From NCBI GenBank assembly GCA_029558635.1, contig JAKQEE010000052.1, forward strand, positions 392,860 to 456,859: a DNA stretch of 64,000 bases. The letters run 5' to 3'. Source of the stretch: Pseudomonadota bacterium (lineage in GTDB: Bacteria; Pseudomonadota; Alphaproteobacteria; Micavibrionales; Micavibrionaceae). The position numbers were made by a program, and so were the translations under genes. Each line of letters opens with the position of its first letter. Positions within the stretch are counted from its first letter, which is position 1. Shown here one piece after another: positions 16,583-24,701 of the stretch. The notes under the pieces were generated by a model. The model was given only the letters and a program-made list of their open reading frames with translations, ran no database searches and was not told where the DNA came from.

Positions 16583-17458
16583 TTATTTTTCTCCACCAAA
16601 CTGTTTTTCGATCATCTTTTTCATTGCCGCCGGATAGTCACTGATGATGGCGTGAAGCGATTCCCACAATCCTTCGCGGTGCAGGTGATGGAGTTTGTGG
16701 ATCAGGTTTGTATTTCTTTCGGGGGGTGGTTCGGGGAAATACCACCAGATCACAATTTTCGAATTTGGATACAGGGTTACTATATCGCGCACGATTTCGG
16801 GGCGCAGGTCATATTCGTTGATGTGAAAATAATTAGGGTTGATTTGTCTCAAGATATCCGAGCGCACGGCGTCGGGCGAAAACGGAATGTAATCATCCGT
16901 ACAATTCTGATCCCACGGATACATTTTGCATCCGGCGGTGTTGGAAGGTTCGAACAGTGCACCGAGTTTTGTTTTTGGGCAGCTTTCGCGCACCCGCAAA
17001 AGTTCGGAATGGTTGAAGGACGAGATAAAGTAATTATCCATGTCGGGAATTTGTTTGATGATTTTGCAGCCGCTGTTCGGGACTTTCAATTCGATATTGG
17101 CAATTTTATCGGGGTGCTGGCGGATCAGGTGCTTGAGGTCTGGCAGGTCGGGAATGGTTGCGCCGTTGATAAGCCGCAAGGAGTTGATTTCTTTTCTGTC
17201 CATTTCGTCGATGCGGCGATTGGAGGTTAGTTTTTTTGAGGCTTCGTCGAGGCGGATATTCAGTTCATAGTGCGCTTCGTGGCCGGTATAGAACGTGTCG
17301 TGAATGACGCAGATTTCACCGTCTTTCGAAAGGACGATATCGGTTTCGAATCCGTCGGCATTCTGAGAAGCGAATTCCATCGCTTCGAGAGTGTTCTCGT
17401 ACCCGTGTTCCTTGCGGTTGCCGCGATGGCCTAAAATCAACGGGAGTTTAAGGGGCAT
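16583..17458 (-). CDS. Glycerophosphodiester phosphodiesterase-family protein
   Basis: 291 residues from the ATG at 17458, behind AGGTAG; the longer frame start at 17482 lacks a ribosome site and lies in the terminator. It begins MPLKLPLILGHRGNRKEHG, with the catalytic His11 intact, then YENTLEAMEF, FETDIVLSKDGEICVIHD and IELKVPNSG, the expected GDPD metal and catalytic positions. The family hydrolyses glycerophosphodiesters to an alcohol and glycerol-3-phosphate. No signal peptide is visible, so it is cytosolic like UgpQ. The C-terminal half is more diverged, and IVIWWYFPEPPPERN is unusual. It is the first gene of a three-gene unit with its paralogue and a membrane protein. Confidence 0.85.
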   Translation of the reverse strand: MPLKLPLILGHRGNRKEHGYENTLEAMEFASQNADGFETDIVLSKDGEICVIHDTFYTGHEAHYELNIRLDEASKKLTSNRRIDEMDRKEINSLRLINGATIPDLPDLKHLIRQHPDKIANIELKVPNSGCKIIKQIPDMDNYFISSFNHSELLRVRESCPKTKLGALFEPSNTAGCKMYPWDQNCTDDYIPFSPDAVRSDILRQINPNYFHINEYDLRPEIVRDIVTLYPNSKIVIWWYFPEPPPERNTNLIHKLHHLHREGLWESLHAIISDYPAAMKKMIEKQFGGEK

Positions 17459-17482
17459 GATTTCTACCTGCTTTGAAAGCAA

Positions 17483-17505
17483 ACCCCCCGAACAGGCCGG
17501 GGGGT
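17483..17505 (-). terminator. Terminator hairpin downstream of pnp
   Basis: ACCCCCCG (17483-17490) pairs with CGGGGGGT (17498-17505) across a 7-nt loop. It follows the pnp stop by about 20 bp on the minus strand and is trailed by a short T-rich run. On the plus strand it is followed by a stronger T-run, GCTGTTTTTTT, so it can act in both directions. Confidence 0.75.
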
Positions 17506-17526
17506 GCTGTTTTTTTATTTATAAGG

Positions 17527-19677
17527 CTAAGCGCTTTCTTTTTCTTCGTGCTTGTCTTCTTTAGGTTTCGGAGCGATTGGCTCGCCGGTTTCCTGATCGA
17601 CGCGTTTCATCGACAATTTGATTTTGCCGCGTTCGTCGAATCCTGTGACCATGACTTTTACTTCCTGACCTTCGGACACGATGTCGGTGGTTTTGGCCAC
17701 GCGGTAATCGGCGAGTTCGGAAATGTGAACCAGACCGTCACGGGTTCCCATGAAGTTCACGAAAGCGCCGAAGTCAACGATCTTTACGACTTTGCCGTTA
17801 TAGATTTTATTCAATTCCGGTTCATCGGTGATGCCTTTGATGATTTCGATCGCCATGTCGATGGCATTGCCGTCGACTGCTGCGATTTTGATTGTACCGT
17901 CATCTTCGATGTCGATTTTGGTACCGGTGCGCTCGATAATGTCACGAATGACTTTACCGCCCGTGCCGATTACTTCACGGATTTTGTCGGTCGGGATGTT
18001 GAGGACTGCCATTTGCGGAGCGTGTTGGCTGATTTCACCACGGGACTGGCTGAGAGCCTTGGACATTTCACCCAGAATGTGCATCCGGCCTTGTTTGGCC
18101 TGACCCAGAGCGATCTTCATGATTTCTTCGGTAATCGAAGTAATCTTGATGTCCATCTGCAGAGCGGTGATCCCTTGTTCGGTACCGGCCACTTTGAAGT
18201 CCATGTCGCCCAAGTGATCTTCATCACCCAAAATATCCGAGAGAACGGCAAAGCTCGAACCTTCCTTAATCAGGCCCATCGCGATACCGGCCACAGGTTT
18301 GGCCAGAGGAACGCCTGCATCCATCAGAGAGAGGGATGTGCCGCAGACGGTTGCCATTGAGGAAGAGCCGTTGGATTCAGTGATTTCAGAGACAACGCGC
18401 AGCGTGTACGGGAAATCTTCGGCAGATGGCAGCATCGGGTGGATGGCGCGCCATGCGAGTTTGCCGTGACCGACTTCGCGGCGTCCCGGAGCGCCCATGC
18501 GTCCGCATTCACCGACCGAGAATGGCGGGAAGTTGTAATGGAGCATGAAGGTTTCTTTGTATTCGCCGACGATGGAATCGATCAGTTGTTCGTCTTGGCC
18601 GGTGCCGAGGGTGGTCACAACAATCGCCTGAGTTTCACCGCGGGTGAAAAGAGCAGAGCCGTGAACGCGCGGCAGAACGCCAGCTTCACACACGATCGGA
18701 CGGATGTCGGTGGTGGTGCGTCCGTCAATCCGGTCGCCGGTTTTCAGGATGTCGCCGCGCACGACTTCGGATTCGAGTTTGAAGCACGCGTTTCCTACGG
18801 CTTCCTTGCTGATGCCGTTATCTGGATCGGTGAATTCAGCCACCGCTGCGTCTTTGACTACACCGACTTTGGCGTAGCGTTCCTGTTTAACTTTTTCTGC
18901 GTAGGCTTCGCGGAACATGGTTTCGTATTTGGCCTTGAGCGCTTTTTCCATCGCGACGATGTGGTCAGGCACAGTTGGAACGGCCCATGCGTCTTTGGCG
19001 GCTTGTTCGGCCAACTCGATAATGCCTTTGATGACAGGTTGGAACGCGGTCCAGCCAGCCATAACGGCGCCCAGCATCACATCTTCGGGGAGTTCTTTGG
19101 CTTCGGACTCAACCATCAGAACGCCTTCGGATGTTCCGGCGACGACGAGGTCAAGCTCAGACCCTTCCATTTCCGAACGGGTCGGGTTGATGAGGTACTG
19201 GCCGTTTTTGTAGCCGACGCGTGCTCCGGCAATCGGACCCATGAACGGAATACCGGAGATGCACAGGGCGGCAGACGCACCGATCATCGCGACGATGTCA
19301 GGCGAGTGTTCGCCGTCGTGCGACATGGTGGTACAGATGATCTGGACTTCGTTCAGGAATTCTTCGGGGAAGAGCGGGCGGATCGGACGGTCGATCAGAC
19401 GCGAGATCAGCACTTCGCCTTCAGACGGCTTGGTTTCGCGTTTGAAGAAGCCACCCGGAATGCGACCGGCAGCGTAGAATTTTTCGAAATAGTGGACGGA
19501 GAGGGGGAAAAAATCCTGTCCTTCCTTGATGGATTTGGACGCGACGACGGTACACAGGACCGAGGTGTCGCCCATGCTGGCGATGATGGCTCCGTCGGCT
19601 TGACGCGCGACTTTACCGGTTTCTAAAACAACTTTTTTACCTGCAAATTCAATTTCTTTGCGGAAGATGTTAAACAT
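17527..19677 (-). CDS. pnp: Polynucleotide phosphorylase
   Basis: 716 residues from the ATG at 19677 (AAGG nine bases upstream); the open frame reaches further to 19836 but that part is leader containing a repeat. PNPase degrades RNA 3' to 5' with phosphate and is a degradosome component. Two RNase PH-like domains occupy about residues 10-225 and 310-540, including [12 protein letters not shown] and the second core [13 protein letters not shown]. The KH domain contains [14 protein letters not shown] and the S1 domain [15 protein letters not shown]. The tail is [13 protein letters not shown]. Normally next to rpsO, it is separated here by about 3.7 kb of other genes. Confidence 0.97.
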   Translation of the reverse strand: MFNIFRKEIEFAGKKVVLETGKVARQADGAIIASMGDTSVLCTVVASKSIKEGQDFFPLSVHYFEKFYAAGRIPGGFFKRETKPSEGEVLISRLIDRPIRPLFPEEFLNEVQIICTTMSHDGEHSPDIVAMIGASAALCISGIPFMGPIAGARVGYKNGQYLINPTRSEMEGSELDLVVAGTSEGVLMVESEAKELPEDVMLGAVMAGWTAFQPVIKGIIELAEQAAKDAWAVPTVPDHIVAMEKALKAKYETMFREAYAEKVKQERYAKVGVVKDAAVAEFTDPDNGISKEAVGNACFKLESEVVRGDILKTGDRIDGRTTTDIRPIVCEAGVLPRVHGSALFTRGETQAIVVTTLGTGQDEQLIDSIVGEYKETFMLHYNFPPFSVGECGRMGAPGRREVGHGKLAWRAIHPMLPSAEDFPYTLRVVSEITESNGSSSMATVCGTSLSLMDAGVPLAKPVAGIAMGLIKEGSSFAVLSDILGDEDHLGDMDFKVAGTEQGITALQMDIKITSITEEIMKIALGQAKQGRMHILGEMSKALSQSRGEISQHAPQMAVLNIPTDKIREVIGTGGKVIRDIIERTGTKIDIEDDGTIKIAAVDGNAIDMAIEIIKGITDEPELNKIYNGKVVKIVDFGAFVNFMGTRDGLVHISELADYRVAKTTDIVSEGQEVKVMVTGFDERGKIKLSMKRVDQETGEPIAPKPKEDKHEEKESA

Positions 19678-19714
19678 TAACTTTACCTTTCGTATGTGTT
19701 TTTTGTTATGTTTT

Positions 19715-19794
19715 GTCATTCCGGAGTACGCCGGAATCCAGTTTCTGGATCCCGTTTGTGCGAGCGTTCCTGCGGAACGCGCCAACGGGATGAC
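19715..19794. repeat. 80-bp imperfect palindromic repeat in the pnp leader
   Basis: Outer ends GTCAT (19715) and ATGAC (19794) enclose several nested stems: TTCCGG/CCGGAA, ATCCAG/CTGGAT and a perfect GCGTTCC-TGC-GGAACGC. Read on the minus strand the element would translate as [10 protein letters not shown]-like residues. That is the familiar signature of dispersed intergenic repeats in many proteobacteria whose termini resemble GGGATGAC...GTCATTCC. It lies inside the pnp 5' untranslated region. The 10-nt terminus ACGGGATGAC also occurs at 35666-35675. Confidence 0.7.
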
Positions 19795-19838
19795 GAAGTG
19801 GGGGAAAAATAGGGTACAGGGAATTTCGGTGGACACTT

Positions 19839-19863
19839 AATAACAGGGGAACTTTCTGTTATT
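19839..19863 (-). promoter_or_regulatory. Hairpin in the pnp leader
   Basis: AATAACAG (19839-19846) and CTGTTATT (19856-19863) form a perfect 8-bp stem with a 9-nt loop, about 160 bp upstream of the pnp ATG. Leader hairpins of pnp in E. coli are RNase III targets for autoregulation. Whether this one does that is inference from position only. Confidence 0.4.
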
Positions 19864-19958
19864 GACCGTCAACCGATCAGGCCTTAACCCACGGCTTTTC
19901 CTTGGCTTCTTGTGGCATGAATGGGGGCAAGAGTCAAGAAACGGGCTGTAATTGTTTG

Positions 19959-19987
19959 TTGACATAACGTTTGAGTTGGGGGAATAT
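19959..19987 (+). promoter_or_regulatory. Candidate promoter for the lipoprotein gene
   Basis: A consensus TTGACA (19959-19964) and GAATAT (19982-19987) are separated by 17 bp and end 28 bp before the ATG at 20016. The -35 is perfect; the -10 is weak. The gap 19678-20015 otherwise holds the pnp leader structures. Confidence 0.5.
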
Positions 19988-20015
19988 CCAGCGATCTAAT
20001 AAAATAAGGTCAAAA

Positions 20016-20531
20016 ATGAACAGGGTTCGTAAACTTTTACCGTTCTTATTTGTTGCTGTGGCAAGCGGATGCGGGCGCGGTGTGTCTGATCTTTCTGAGG
20101 CTCAGGATTATAAGATGATTGTGCCGAGGCCCCCAGTTTTCCAACCTTCTGACCAGTTTGCCACTCCCGATAATCAGGATTCTAAGAGCTTTATTGATCG
20201 CGAGTTTCAGAGATTTATCGAGATTTCCGAAGAAATTGACGGCTTGTACGATCGTTTTGCCGTTCAATCCGTCGAAAAGCCAAGTGTAGAAAAATGTCTG
20301 GAGGTTAACCGAATTGAAAGGGGAGACTCCCTGCGGGCGTTGTTTGCAAGTTTTAGTGCTCAAGGGCGGCGTATGATCGAATTGGGTTTGATGGATCCGG
20401 AGGCCGTAAGAGGTGTTATTTTGACTGGCGCGGAGTCCTTGTTGACTGTGAAGCCGATTGTAGAGGATCTGGGCGTTGTGTGTTCTCTGGCTTATCCCAG
20501 ATTGATGTCGAGGAAGTTGACCGCTGTCTGA
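20016..20531 (+). CDS. Unknown lipoprotein
   Basis: 171 residues from the ATG at 20016, with AAGG seven bases upstream. MNRVRKLLPFLFVAVASGCG is a lipoprotein signal with lipobox ASGC, so Cys19 would be lipidated after signal peptidase II cleavage. The mature part is soluble and mostly helical: SFIDREFQRFIEISEEIDGL, then RGDSLRALFASFSAQGRRMI. It has two further Cys, in EKCLEVNR and GVVCSLAYP. I recognise no domain. It is transcribed toward gpmA and ends 49 bp before it; the intervening inverted repeat may end its transcript. Confidence 0.78.
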   Translation: MNRVRKLLPFLFVAVASGCGRGVSDLSEAQDYKMIVPRPPVFQPSDQFATPDNQDSKSFIDREFQRFIEISEEIDGLYDRFAVQSVEKPSVEKCLEVNRIERGDSLRALFASFSAQGRRMIELGLMDPEAVRGVILTGAESLLTVKPIVEDLGVVCSLAYPRLMSRKLTAV

Positions 20532-20538
20532 TTTTCTT

Positions 20539-20576
20539 ATACTCCTGTTGGCGGAATTTAACGTTTTCAGGAGTAT
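20539..20576 (+). promoter_or_regulatory. Inverted repeat covering the gpmA ribosome-binding site
   Basis: ATACTCCTG (20539-20547) and CAGGAGTAT (20568-20576) are perfect 9-bp complements 20 nt apart, followed by TTTTT and the gpmA ATG. The right arm contains the Shine-Dalgarno AGGAG. It could act as a weak terminator for the lipoprotein gene or mask the ribosome site. The left arm also contains a TATACT that, with TTGACC at 20517-20522 (15-bp spacer), could be a promoter. Confidence 0.45.
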
Positions 20577-20580
20577 TTTT

Positions 20581-21222
20581 ATGTCGAAATCCTATCTTGT
20601 TTTAATGCGTCACGGGCAGAGCCAGTGGAACCTCGAAAACCGCTTTACGGGGTTTTATGATGTCGAGCTTTCGCCGCTTGGGATCGAAGAGGCCAAAATG
20701 TCCGGCCAGAACCTCAAAAAAGCGGGGATCAAATTTGATCTGGTTTATACATCGACCTTGAAACGCGCCTTTACGACTGCCGAAGTGGCTTTGAAAGAAG
20801 CAGGGCAAGAGGGGTTGATCGCGGGCATGATTAAACATGACGATTTGCGCGAGCGTGATTACGGCGACCTGACCGGCCTTAACAAAGATGAAACCCGCCA
20901 GAAATACGGCGACGAGCAAGTGCATATCTGGCGCCGTTCCTATGACGTGCAGCCGCCTAATGGTGAGAGTTTGCAAGACGTGGTTGAAAAGCGCGTGCGT
21001 CCTTATTACGAAGCCGAAATCAAACAGCAGATCGCAGCGGGCAAAAATATCCTGATCGCGGCGCACGGCAATTCGCTGCGCGGGTTGTTGATCGTTCTCG
21101 GTGAAAACACACCCGAGAATATCAACCAGACGGAAATCCCGACCGGATCGCCGCTTGTCCTTGAAATGGAGAATGGCAAAGTCGTCGGCAAATATTATCT
21201 GGCGGACAAATTGGCGGCGTAA
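20581..21222 (+). CDS. gpmA: 2,3-bisphosphoglycerate-dependent phosphoglycerate mutase
   Basis: 213 residues from the ATG at 20581 with AGGAG seven bases upstream; an ATG at 20548 would lie within the leader. The enzyme interconverts 3- and 2-phosphoglycerate through a phosphohistidine. LVLMRHGQSQWNLENRFTGF holds the catalytic His, followed by YTSTLKRAFTTAEVAL, LRERDYGDLTGLNKDETR and AAHGNSLRGL with the second active-site His. It is shorter than the 250-residue E. coli form, as usual for alphaproteobacteria, lacking part of the middle insertion. Its stop codon overlaps the start of the CDF transporter gene. Confidence 0.94.
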   Translation: MSKSYLVLMRHGQSQWNLENRFTGFYDVELSPLGIEEAKMSGQNLKKAGIKFDLVYTSTLKRAFTTAEVALKEAGQEGLIAGMIKHDDLRERDYGDLTGLNKDETRQKYGDEQVHIWRRSYDVQPPNGESLQDVVEKRVRPYYEAEIKQQIAAGKNILIAAHGNSLRGLLIVLGENTPENINQTEIPTGSPLVLEMENGKVVGKYYLADKLAA

Positions 21223-22142
21223 TGTCCCATCCCCATTCCCACGACGACGATCATTCGCATCATCACCATCATCATGGTGCGGACGGGAATTTGTCGTGGG
21301 CATTCGGGATCAATCTTCTTTTATCCATCGTTCAGTTGGTTGGAGGAATTGTTTCCGGTTCGCTCGCGCTCATTGCCGACGCCGTGCATAATTTATCTGA
21401 TGCGGCGTCGCTGTTGCTGGCTCTTGTTGCGCAGAAAATTGCGCGGCGCTCCCCCGATGCCAAACGGACTTATGGGTATAAGAAAGTCGAGACGCTTGCA
21501 GCCTATACCAACTATGTTGTGTTGTTGTTGGTTTCTGTGTGGTTGATGATCGAGGCGGTGGGGCGGTTTGTATCACCAGATCCGATTGACGGTTGGGTGT
21601 TGGTGTGGGTTTCAACCATTGCCGTTGCGGTCAATCTTGCCACTGTCGTTTTGACGTACCGCGGTGCGCAACATTCGCACAATGTACGGGCGGCGTATCT
21701 GCATAATCTTGGCGATGCTCTCTCTTCCATCGGGGTGATTGTTGCGGGGATTTTGATTGTGACGTTCGGCTGGGTGTGGGCGGATGCGCTGCTGACCCTT
21801 GTTATTTCCGCCTATATTTTCTGGCAGGTGATAAAATCGCTGCCTATCGTGGCCAATATCCTGATCGACGGGACCCCGTCTACGGTTGATCCGCAAAAGG
21901 TAATGGCGGCGATTTCCTCGGTTGAGGGGGTGGCCAATGTTCATCATTTCCATCTGCGCGCACTTGATGAACACCGCACTGCGGTCGAAGCTCATGTGGT
22001 TCTGGATACCAATGCACAAGGGGATGCGGTGCGCAGTGCGATTAAAAATGCGTTGTCCCAGTCATTTGAGATCGACCATGTGTTTCTGGAGATCGAAACC
22101 AGCGATTGCGGTCAGCGGGGGTGCTCCCCTGTCCCCCATTAA
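21222..22142 (+). CDS. CDF-family divalent cation (Zn) exporter
   Basis: A 306-residue cation diffusion facilitator, antiporting Zn2+ or a similar ion out of the cytosol against protons. The N-terminus is His/Asp-rich, with a natural run of six His, a common metal-binding lead in this family. Six transmembrane helices follow. The metal site is HNLSD in helix 2 (LIADAVHNLSDAASLLLAL) and HNLGD in helix 5 (AAYLHNLGDALSSIG), a HxxxD/HxxxD pattern typical of zinc-selective members such as ZitB and CzcD. The cytoplasmic ferredoxin-like domain has VHHFHLRALDEHRTAVEAHV. It overlaps gpmA by one base. Confidence 0.93.
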   Translation: MSHPHSHDDDHSHHHHHHGADGNLSWAFGINLLLSIVQLVGGIVSGSLALIADAVHNLSDAASLLLALVAQKIARRSPDAKRTYGYKKVETLAAYTNYVVLLLVSVWLMIEAVGRFVSPDPIDGWVLVWVSTIAVAVNLATVVLTYRGAQHSHNVRAAYLHNLGDALSSIGVIVAGILIVTFGWVWADALLTLVISAYIFWQVIKSLPIVANILIDGTPSTVDPQKVMAAISSVEGVANVHHFHLRALDEHRTAVEAHVVLDTNAQGDAVRSAIKNALSQSFEIDHVFLEIETSDCGQRGCSPVPH

Positions 22143-22197
22143 ATATTAACATAATATTATCAGTTTTTCGTTATGCTCTTCTTACGGTGGAGGGTCT

Positions 22198-22770
22198 ATG
22201 AAGGCGGTTTCAAGACATCAGGAAATGCAGGCAGTGCTGGAGTATATGAACTATGACGTCGGCTCGAGCGGGCTGGACGGCAAAATGGGCAAAGACACCA
22301 AGGCTGCGATGAACCAATACGCCAAAGATCACGGGCTGGAAGGGAAAAGCCTCCGCGAGATCGAAAATGCCATCGTGGCCAATATGAAAGATCCGAAGTT
22401 CCGTCAGGAGATGCTGGATAAGCTCCGGGACCAGCCGAAAACCCACGATAATGTCGTTGCCACGCAGTGGGCGTTGAAAGAGTCCGGACATAGCGACATC
22501 TATATGAGCGACCCGCAAACGCATTTGATGACTGGCAAAATGAACGATCAAACGAAATACGCGGCCAGCAATACTGTGAACGGGAAGCCGACCTTGACGG
22601 CCTACATGGATGCGGGTATTCCGGCACAAACCGTTTATGCGATGACCCAACCGACAGTTGCGCCCAGTACGCTTTTTGCCCAGAACGCACTGGATACAAC
22701 CGCCATGGCTGCGTCATTGGAGGCCCCGAAGCGAGGGGTGACGTTTGAAACTCTGTCGATGAAGATGTAG
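22198..22770 (+). CDS. Unknown protein with peptidoglycan-binding-like N-terminal segment
   Basis: 190 residues with a strong ribosome site (GGTGGAGGG) before the ATG. Residues about 8-50 (LEYMNYDVGSSGLDGKMGKD, then TKAAMNQYAKDHGLEGKS) have the pattern of a PG_binding_1 repeat, in which GxDGxxGxxTxxAxxxFQ is conserved, though no signal peptide is present. The remainder is Gln/Asn/Thr-rich with repeated Ala and Met and no recognisable enzyme motif. A palindrome AATATTA-ACA-TAATATT (22142-22158) followed by TTTTT lies in the gap upstream. Function unknown; the domain call is tentative. Confidence 0.7.
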   Translation: MKAVSRHQEMQAVLEYMNYDVGSSGLDGKMGKDTKAAMNQYAKDHGLEGKSLREIENAIVANMKDPKFRQEMLDKLRDQPKTHDNVVATQWALKESGHSDIYMSDPQTHLMTGKMNDQTKYAASNTVNGKPTLTAYMDAGIPAQTVYAMTQPTVAPSTLFAQNALDTTAMAASLEAPKRGVTFETLSMKM

Positions 22771-22779
22771 GCGATCCCT

Positions 22780-23277
22780 TTAGTGAAAAGCCAAAGATCC
22801 TTCGGCAAGGGGGCGTCGATCAATCGGATATGAATTTTCTGCAGGTTGATAAATTGCAATATTCGATTTATGGCGTACACTTTTGACGCCTGTGAGATAA
22901 GCCGCAATCATTTCTTCGTTAAGATTGAGTTTTTCTTCAATTGTGTCGACCAATTCTCGGGTGAATGCGAAATCTGGGAAGAGACGGGCTGTGTGATTTC
23001 CAATCAGAGTCATATTTACCAATGTGTAATTGGTCTCAGATTTACAGGTTTCCCACAACATGGTGACGAATTTTTTGGCATTGTCAGAGGAGTTGGATTT
23101 TAGGAGTGCCCACTCAAGTTTGTTTCCATGGCGGGTGCAAAGTGAAATGGTTTTGATTTCATCAATGGATGTAGTGATGACCAACTCTACGTCTATTGCT
23201 TTTTCCTGACTTTGCAGAGGAAAAGAGCGGATTTGGGGTACGCAGGGAATGACTCGTTTGATTAGATTATAAAACAT
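22780..23277 (-). CDS. Unknown 165-residue protein
   Basis: Not recognised. The ATG at 23277 gives MFYNLIKRVIPCVPQIRSFP; an ATG at 23298 would add seven residues. Neither has a good Shine-Dalgarno. A TTGACA at 23308-23313 (minus strand) lies just upstream, so the transcript may start very close to the ATG. The protein is soluble, with a charged middle (ALLKSNSSDNAKKFVTMLWE) and a helical region LVDTIEEKLNLNEEMIAAYL. The AT content is higher than in neighbouring genes. It is convergent with the gene ending at 22770, separated by 9 bp. Confidence 0.68.
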   Translation of the reverse strand: MFYNLIKRVIPCVPQIRSFPLQSQEKAIDVELVITTSIDEIKTISLCTRHGNKLEWALLKSNSSDNAKKFVTMLWETCKSETNYTLVNMTLIGNHTARLFPDFAFTRELVDTIEEKLNLNEEMIAAYLTGVKSVRHKSNIAIYQPAENSYPIDRRPLAEGSLAFH

Positions 23278-23320
23278 AATACTGCTATCCCATACCATGT
23301 CATGCTATGTCAATTAAAAA

Positions 23321-23340
23321 ACGGAGCCAAGTGGCTCCGT
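23321..23340 (-). terminator. Intrinsic terminator after rpsO
   Basis: ACGGAGCC (23321-23328), loop AAGT, GGCTCCGT (23333-23340). On the minus strand the stem runs into TTTTTT and lies 26 bp after the rpsO stop, so it ends the truB-rpsO transcript. Confidence 0.88.
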
Positions 23341-23366
23341 TCATTTTGTTTTTCACGTCTTTCCGA

Positions 23367-23636
23367 TTATTTACGGATGCCGAGTTTCGCGATGATCGCT
23401 TGATAACGGGCGTTGTCGACTTTAATCAGGTAGTCGAGCAATTTACGACGGCGGGCCACCATGGCCAACAGACCGCGACGGGAAGAGAAATCTTTTTTGT
23501 TGGTCTCCATGTGTTTGGAGAGGTTCAGAATGCGTTCGGTCAGAACGGCGATTTGAACTTCGGGAGATCCGGTATCGTTGGCAGAGTTCTGGTTGTCTTT
23601 GATGACTTCGGTTTTGCGTTCAGCAGTAATCGACAT
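23367..23636 (-). CDS. rpsO: 30S ribosomal protein S15
   Basis: 89 residues, the exact usual length of S15, a four-helix protein that binds 16S rRNA early in small-subunit assembly. Conserved features are [20 protein letters not shown] and [20 protein letters not shown], followed by [18 protein letters not shown] precedes the start. It is downstream of truB on the minus strand with a 21-bp gap and has its own terminator. The usual partner pnp is not adjacent here. Confidence 0.98.
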   Translation of the reverse strand: MSITAERKTEVIKDNQNSANDTGSPEVQIAVLTERILNLSKHMETNKKDFSSRRGLLAMVARRRKLLDYLIKVDNARYQAIIAKLGIRK

Positions 23637-23657
23637 CGTCTTTTCCTTTCAAAAGGG

Positions 23658-24596
23658 TTACAGGTTAAATACTCGCACCGGCTGGATTTCCGTTCCTTCC
23701 ACATCCGCTACCGCAACGGGTTTGCCGCGGTGGGTAAGAAGGGCCAGTTCCAGCGTCCGCGCTTGTGGGCTTAGTCCGGCTTTCACCAGTCGTTCCACGT
23801 CGGGTCGGGCGATCAGAGTTATCTTGTTGCCGTTACCGATGCGCGTTGCTTCGCTGTCTGTAAGAGGCACGACCGGGACGTCGTCCAGTACGGCCTCGAC
23901 AGGGAGCACAATGCTTTCAAGGGTCGCTTTATCCGATGTTTCGCGGAAAAAGTCCAGAGAAATCGCGTTTTTCCCGTAAAAAGGGCCGACCTGATCGCGC
24001 ATCAGGCAGGAAATATAGCCTTTTGTGCCCAGTTTTTCGGCCAAATCGCGGGCCAGCGAGCGGACGTAGGTCCCTTTGCCGCAGACACAGCGGAAGGTGG
24101 CGGTGTCTGTGGTGGTCTCGGTCAATATTAATTCATAGATTTCAACAGGGCGGGCTTTCAACTCGACATCTTCCCCTGCACGGGCGAGGTCATAGGCGCG
24201 TTTGCCTTCGACTTTAATGGCCGAGAATGCCGGGGGGATTTGGTCGATTGTTCCCGTGAAGTCGGGCAGGGCGGCTTTGATTTGATCTTCTGTCGGGCGG
24301 ACGGGAGAGGTGGCGATGACTTCGCCTTCGGCGTCATCGGTATTGCGCCCTTCGCCCCATGTGACCGTGAAAATATAGGTTTTATCGTCGTCCATCATAT
24401 AGGGGACGAGTTTGGTGGCTTCGCCCAGTGCAATGGGCAAGATGCCGGACGCCAACGGGTCGAGCGTTCCGGCATGGCCGATCTTCGGGAAGTTCAGCGC
24501 CTTCTTAACGACGGATAGAGCGTCGTTCGAGCTGATCCCGACGGGTTTATCGAGGTTGACCCATCCGGAAATATCGTTTTTCGGTTTGCGGGGCAT
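23658..24596 (-). CDS. truB: tRNA pseudouridine-55 synthase
   Basis: 312 residues. TruB makes the conserved pseudouridine at position 55 of the tRNA T-loop. The catalytic Asp is in IGHAGTLDPLASGILPIALG. GWVNLDKPVGISSND, AFSAIKVEGKRAYDLARAGE and GKGTYVRSLARDLAEKLG are further family motifs. The C-terminal PUA-like domain is short (LTHRGKPVAVADVEG). It precedes rpsO on the minus strand. The methyltransferase gene at 24702 on the other strand separates it from rbfA, so it must have its own promoter in the 105-bp divergent gap. Confidence 0.96.
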   Translation of the reverse strand: MPRKPKNDISGWVNLDKPVGISSNDALSVVKKALNFPKIGHAGTLDPLASGILPIALGEATKLVPYMMDDDKTYIFTVTWGEGRNTDDAEGEVIATSPVRPTEDQIKAALPDFTGTIDQIPPAFSAIKVEGKRAYDLARAGEDVELKARPVEIYELILTETTTDTATFRCVCGKGTYVRSLARDLAEKLGTKGYISCLMRDQVGPFYGKNAISLDFFRETSDKATLESIVLPVEAVLDDVPVVPLTDSEATRIGNGNKITLIARPDVERLVKAGLSPQARTLELALLTHRGKPVAVADVEGTEIQPVRVFNL

Positions 24597-24701
24597 TGGT
24601 GTCCTTTATAAATCGAGGGTTTCTTTTAAGCGTCGGGTGGGGGAATGTCACGCATAAAAATATTTGCATAATTATTGTGGTTTGTTGTAAGTAATTGGGT
24701 T

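Noticed and set aside
18439-19626. 395-codon open frame on the plus strand opposite pnp
   Set aside because: Antisense to PNPase, with a low-complexity Asp/Phe/His-rich translation typical of shadow frames.
21237-21275. Run of six His codons that looks like an affinity tag
   Set aside because: It is the N-terminal metal-binding stretch natural to CDF transporters, mixed with Asp and Ser, not a vector remnant.
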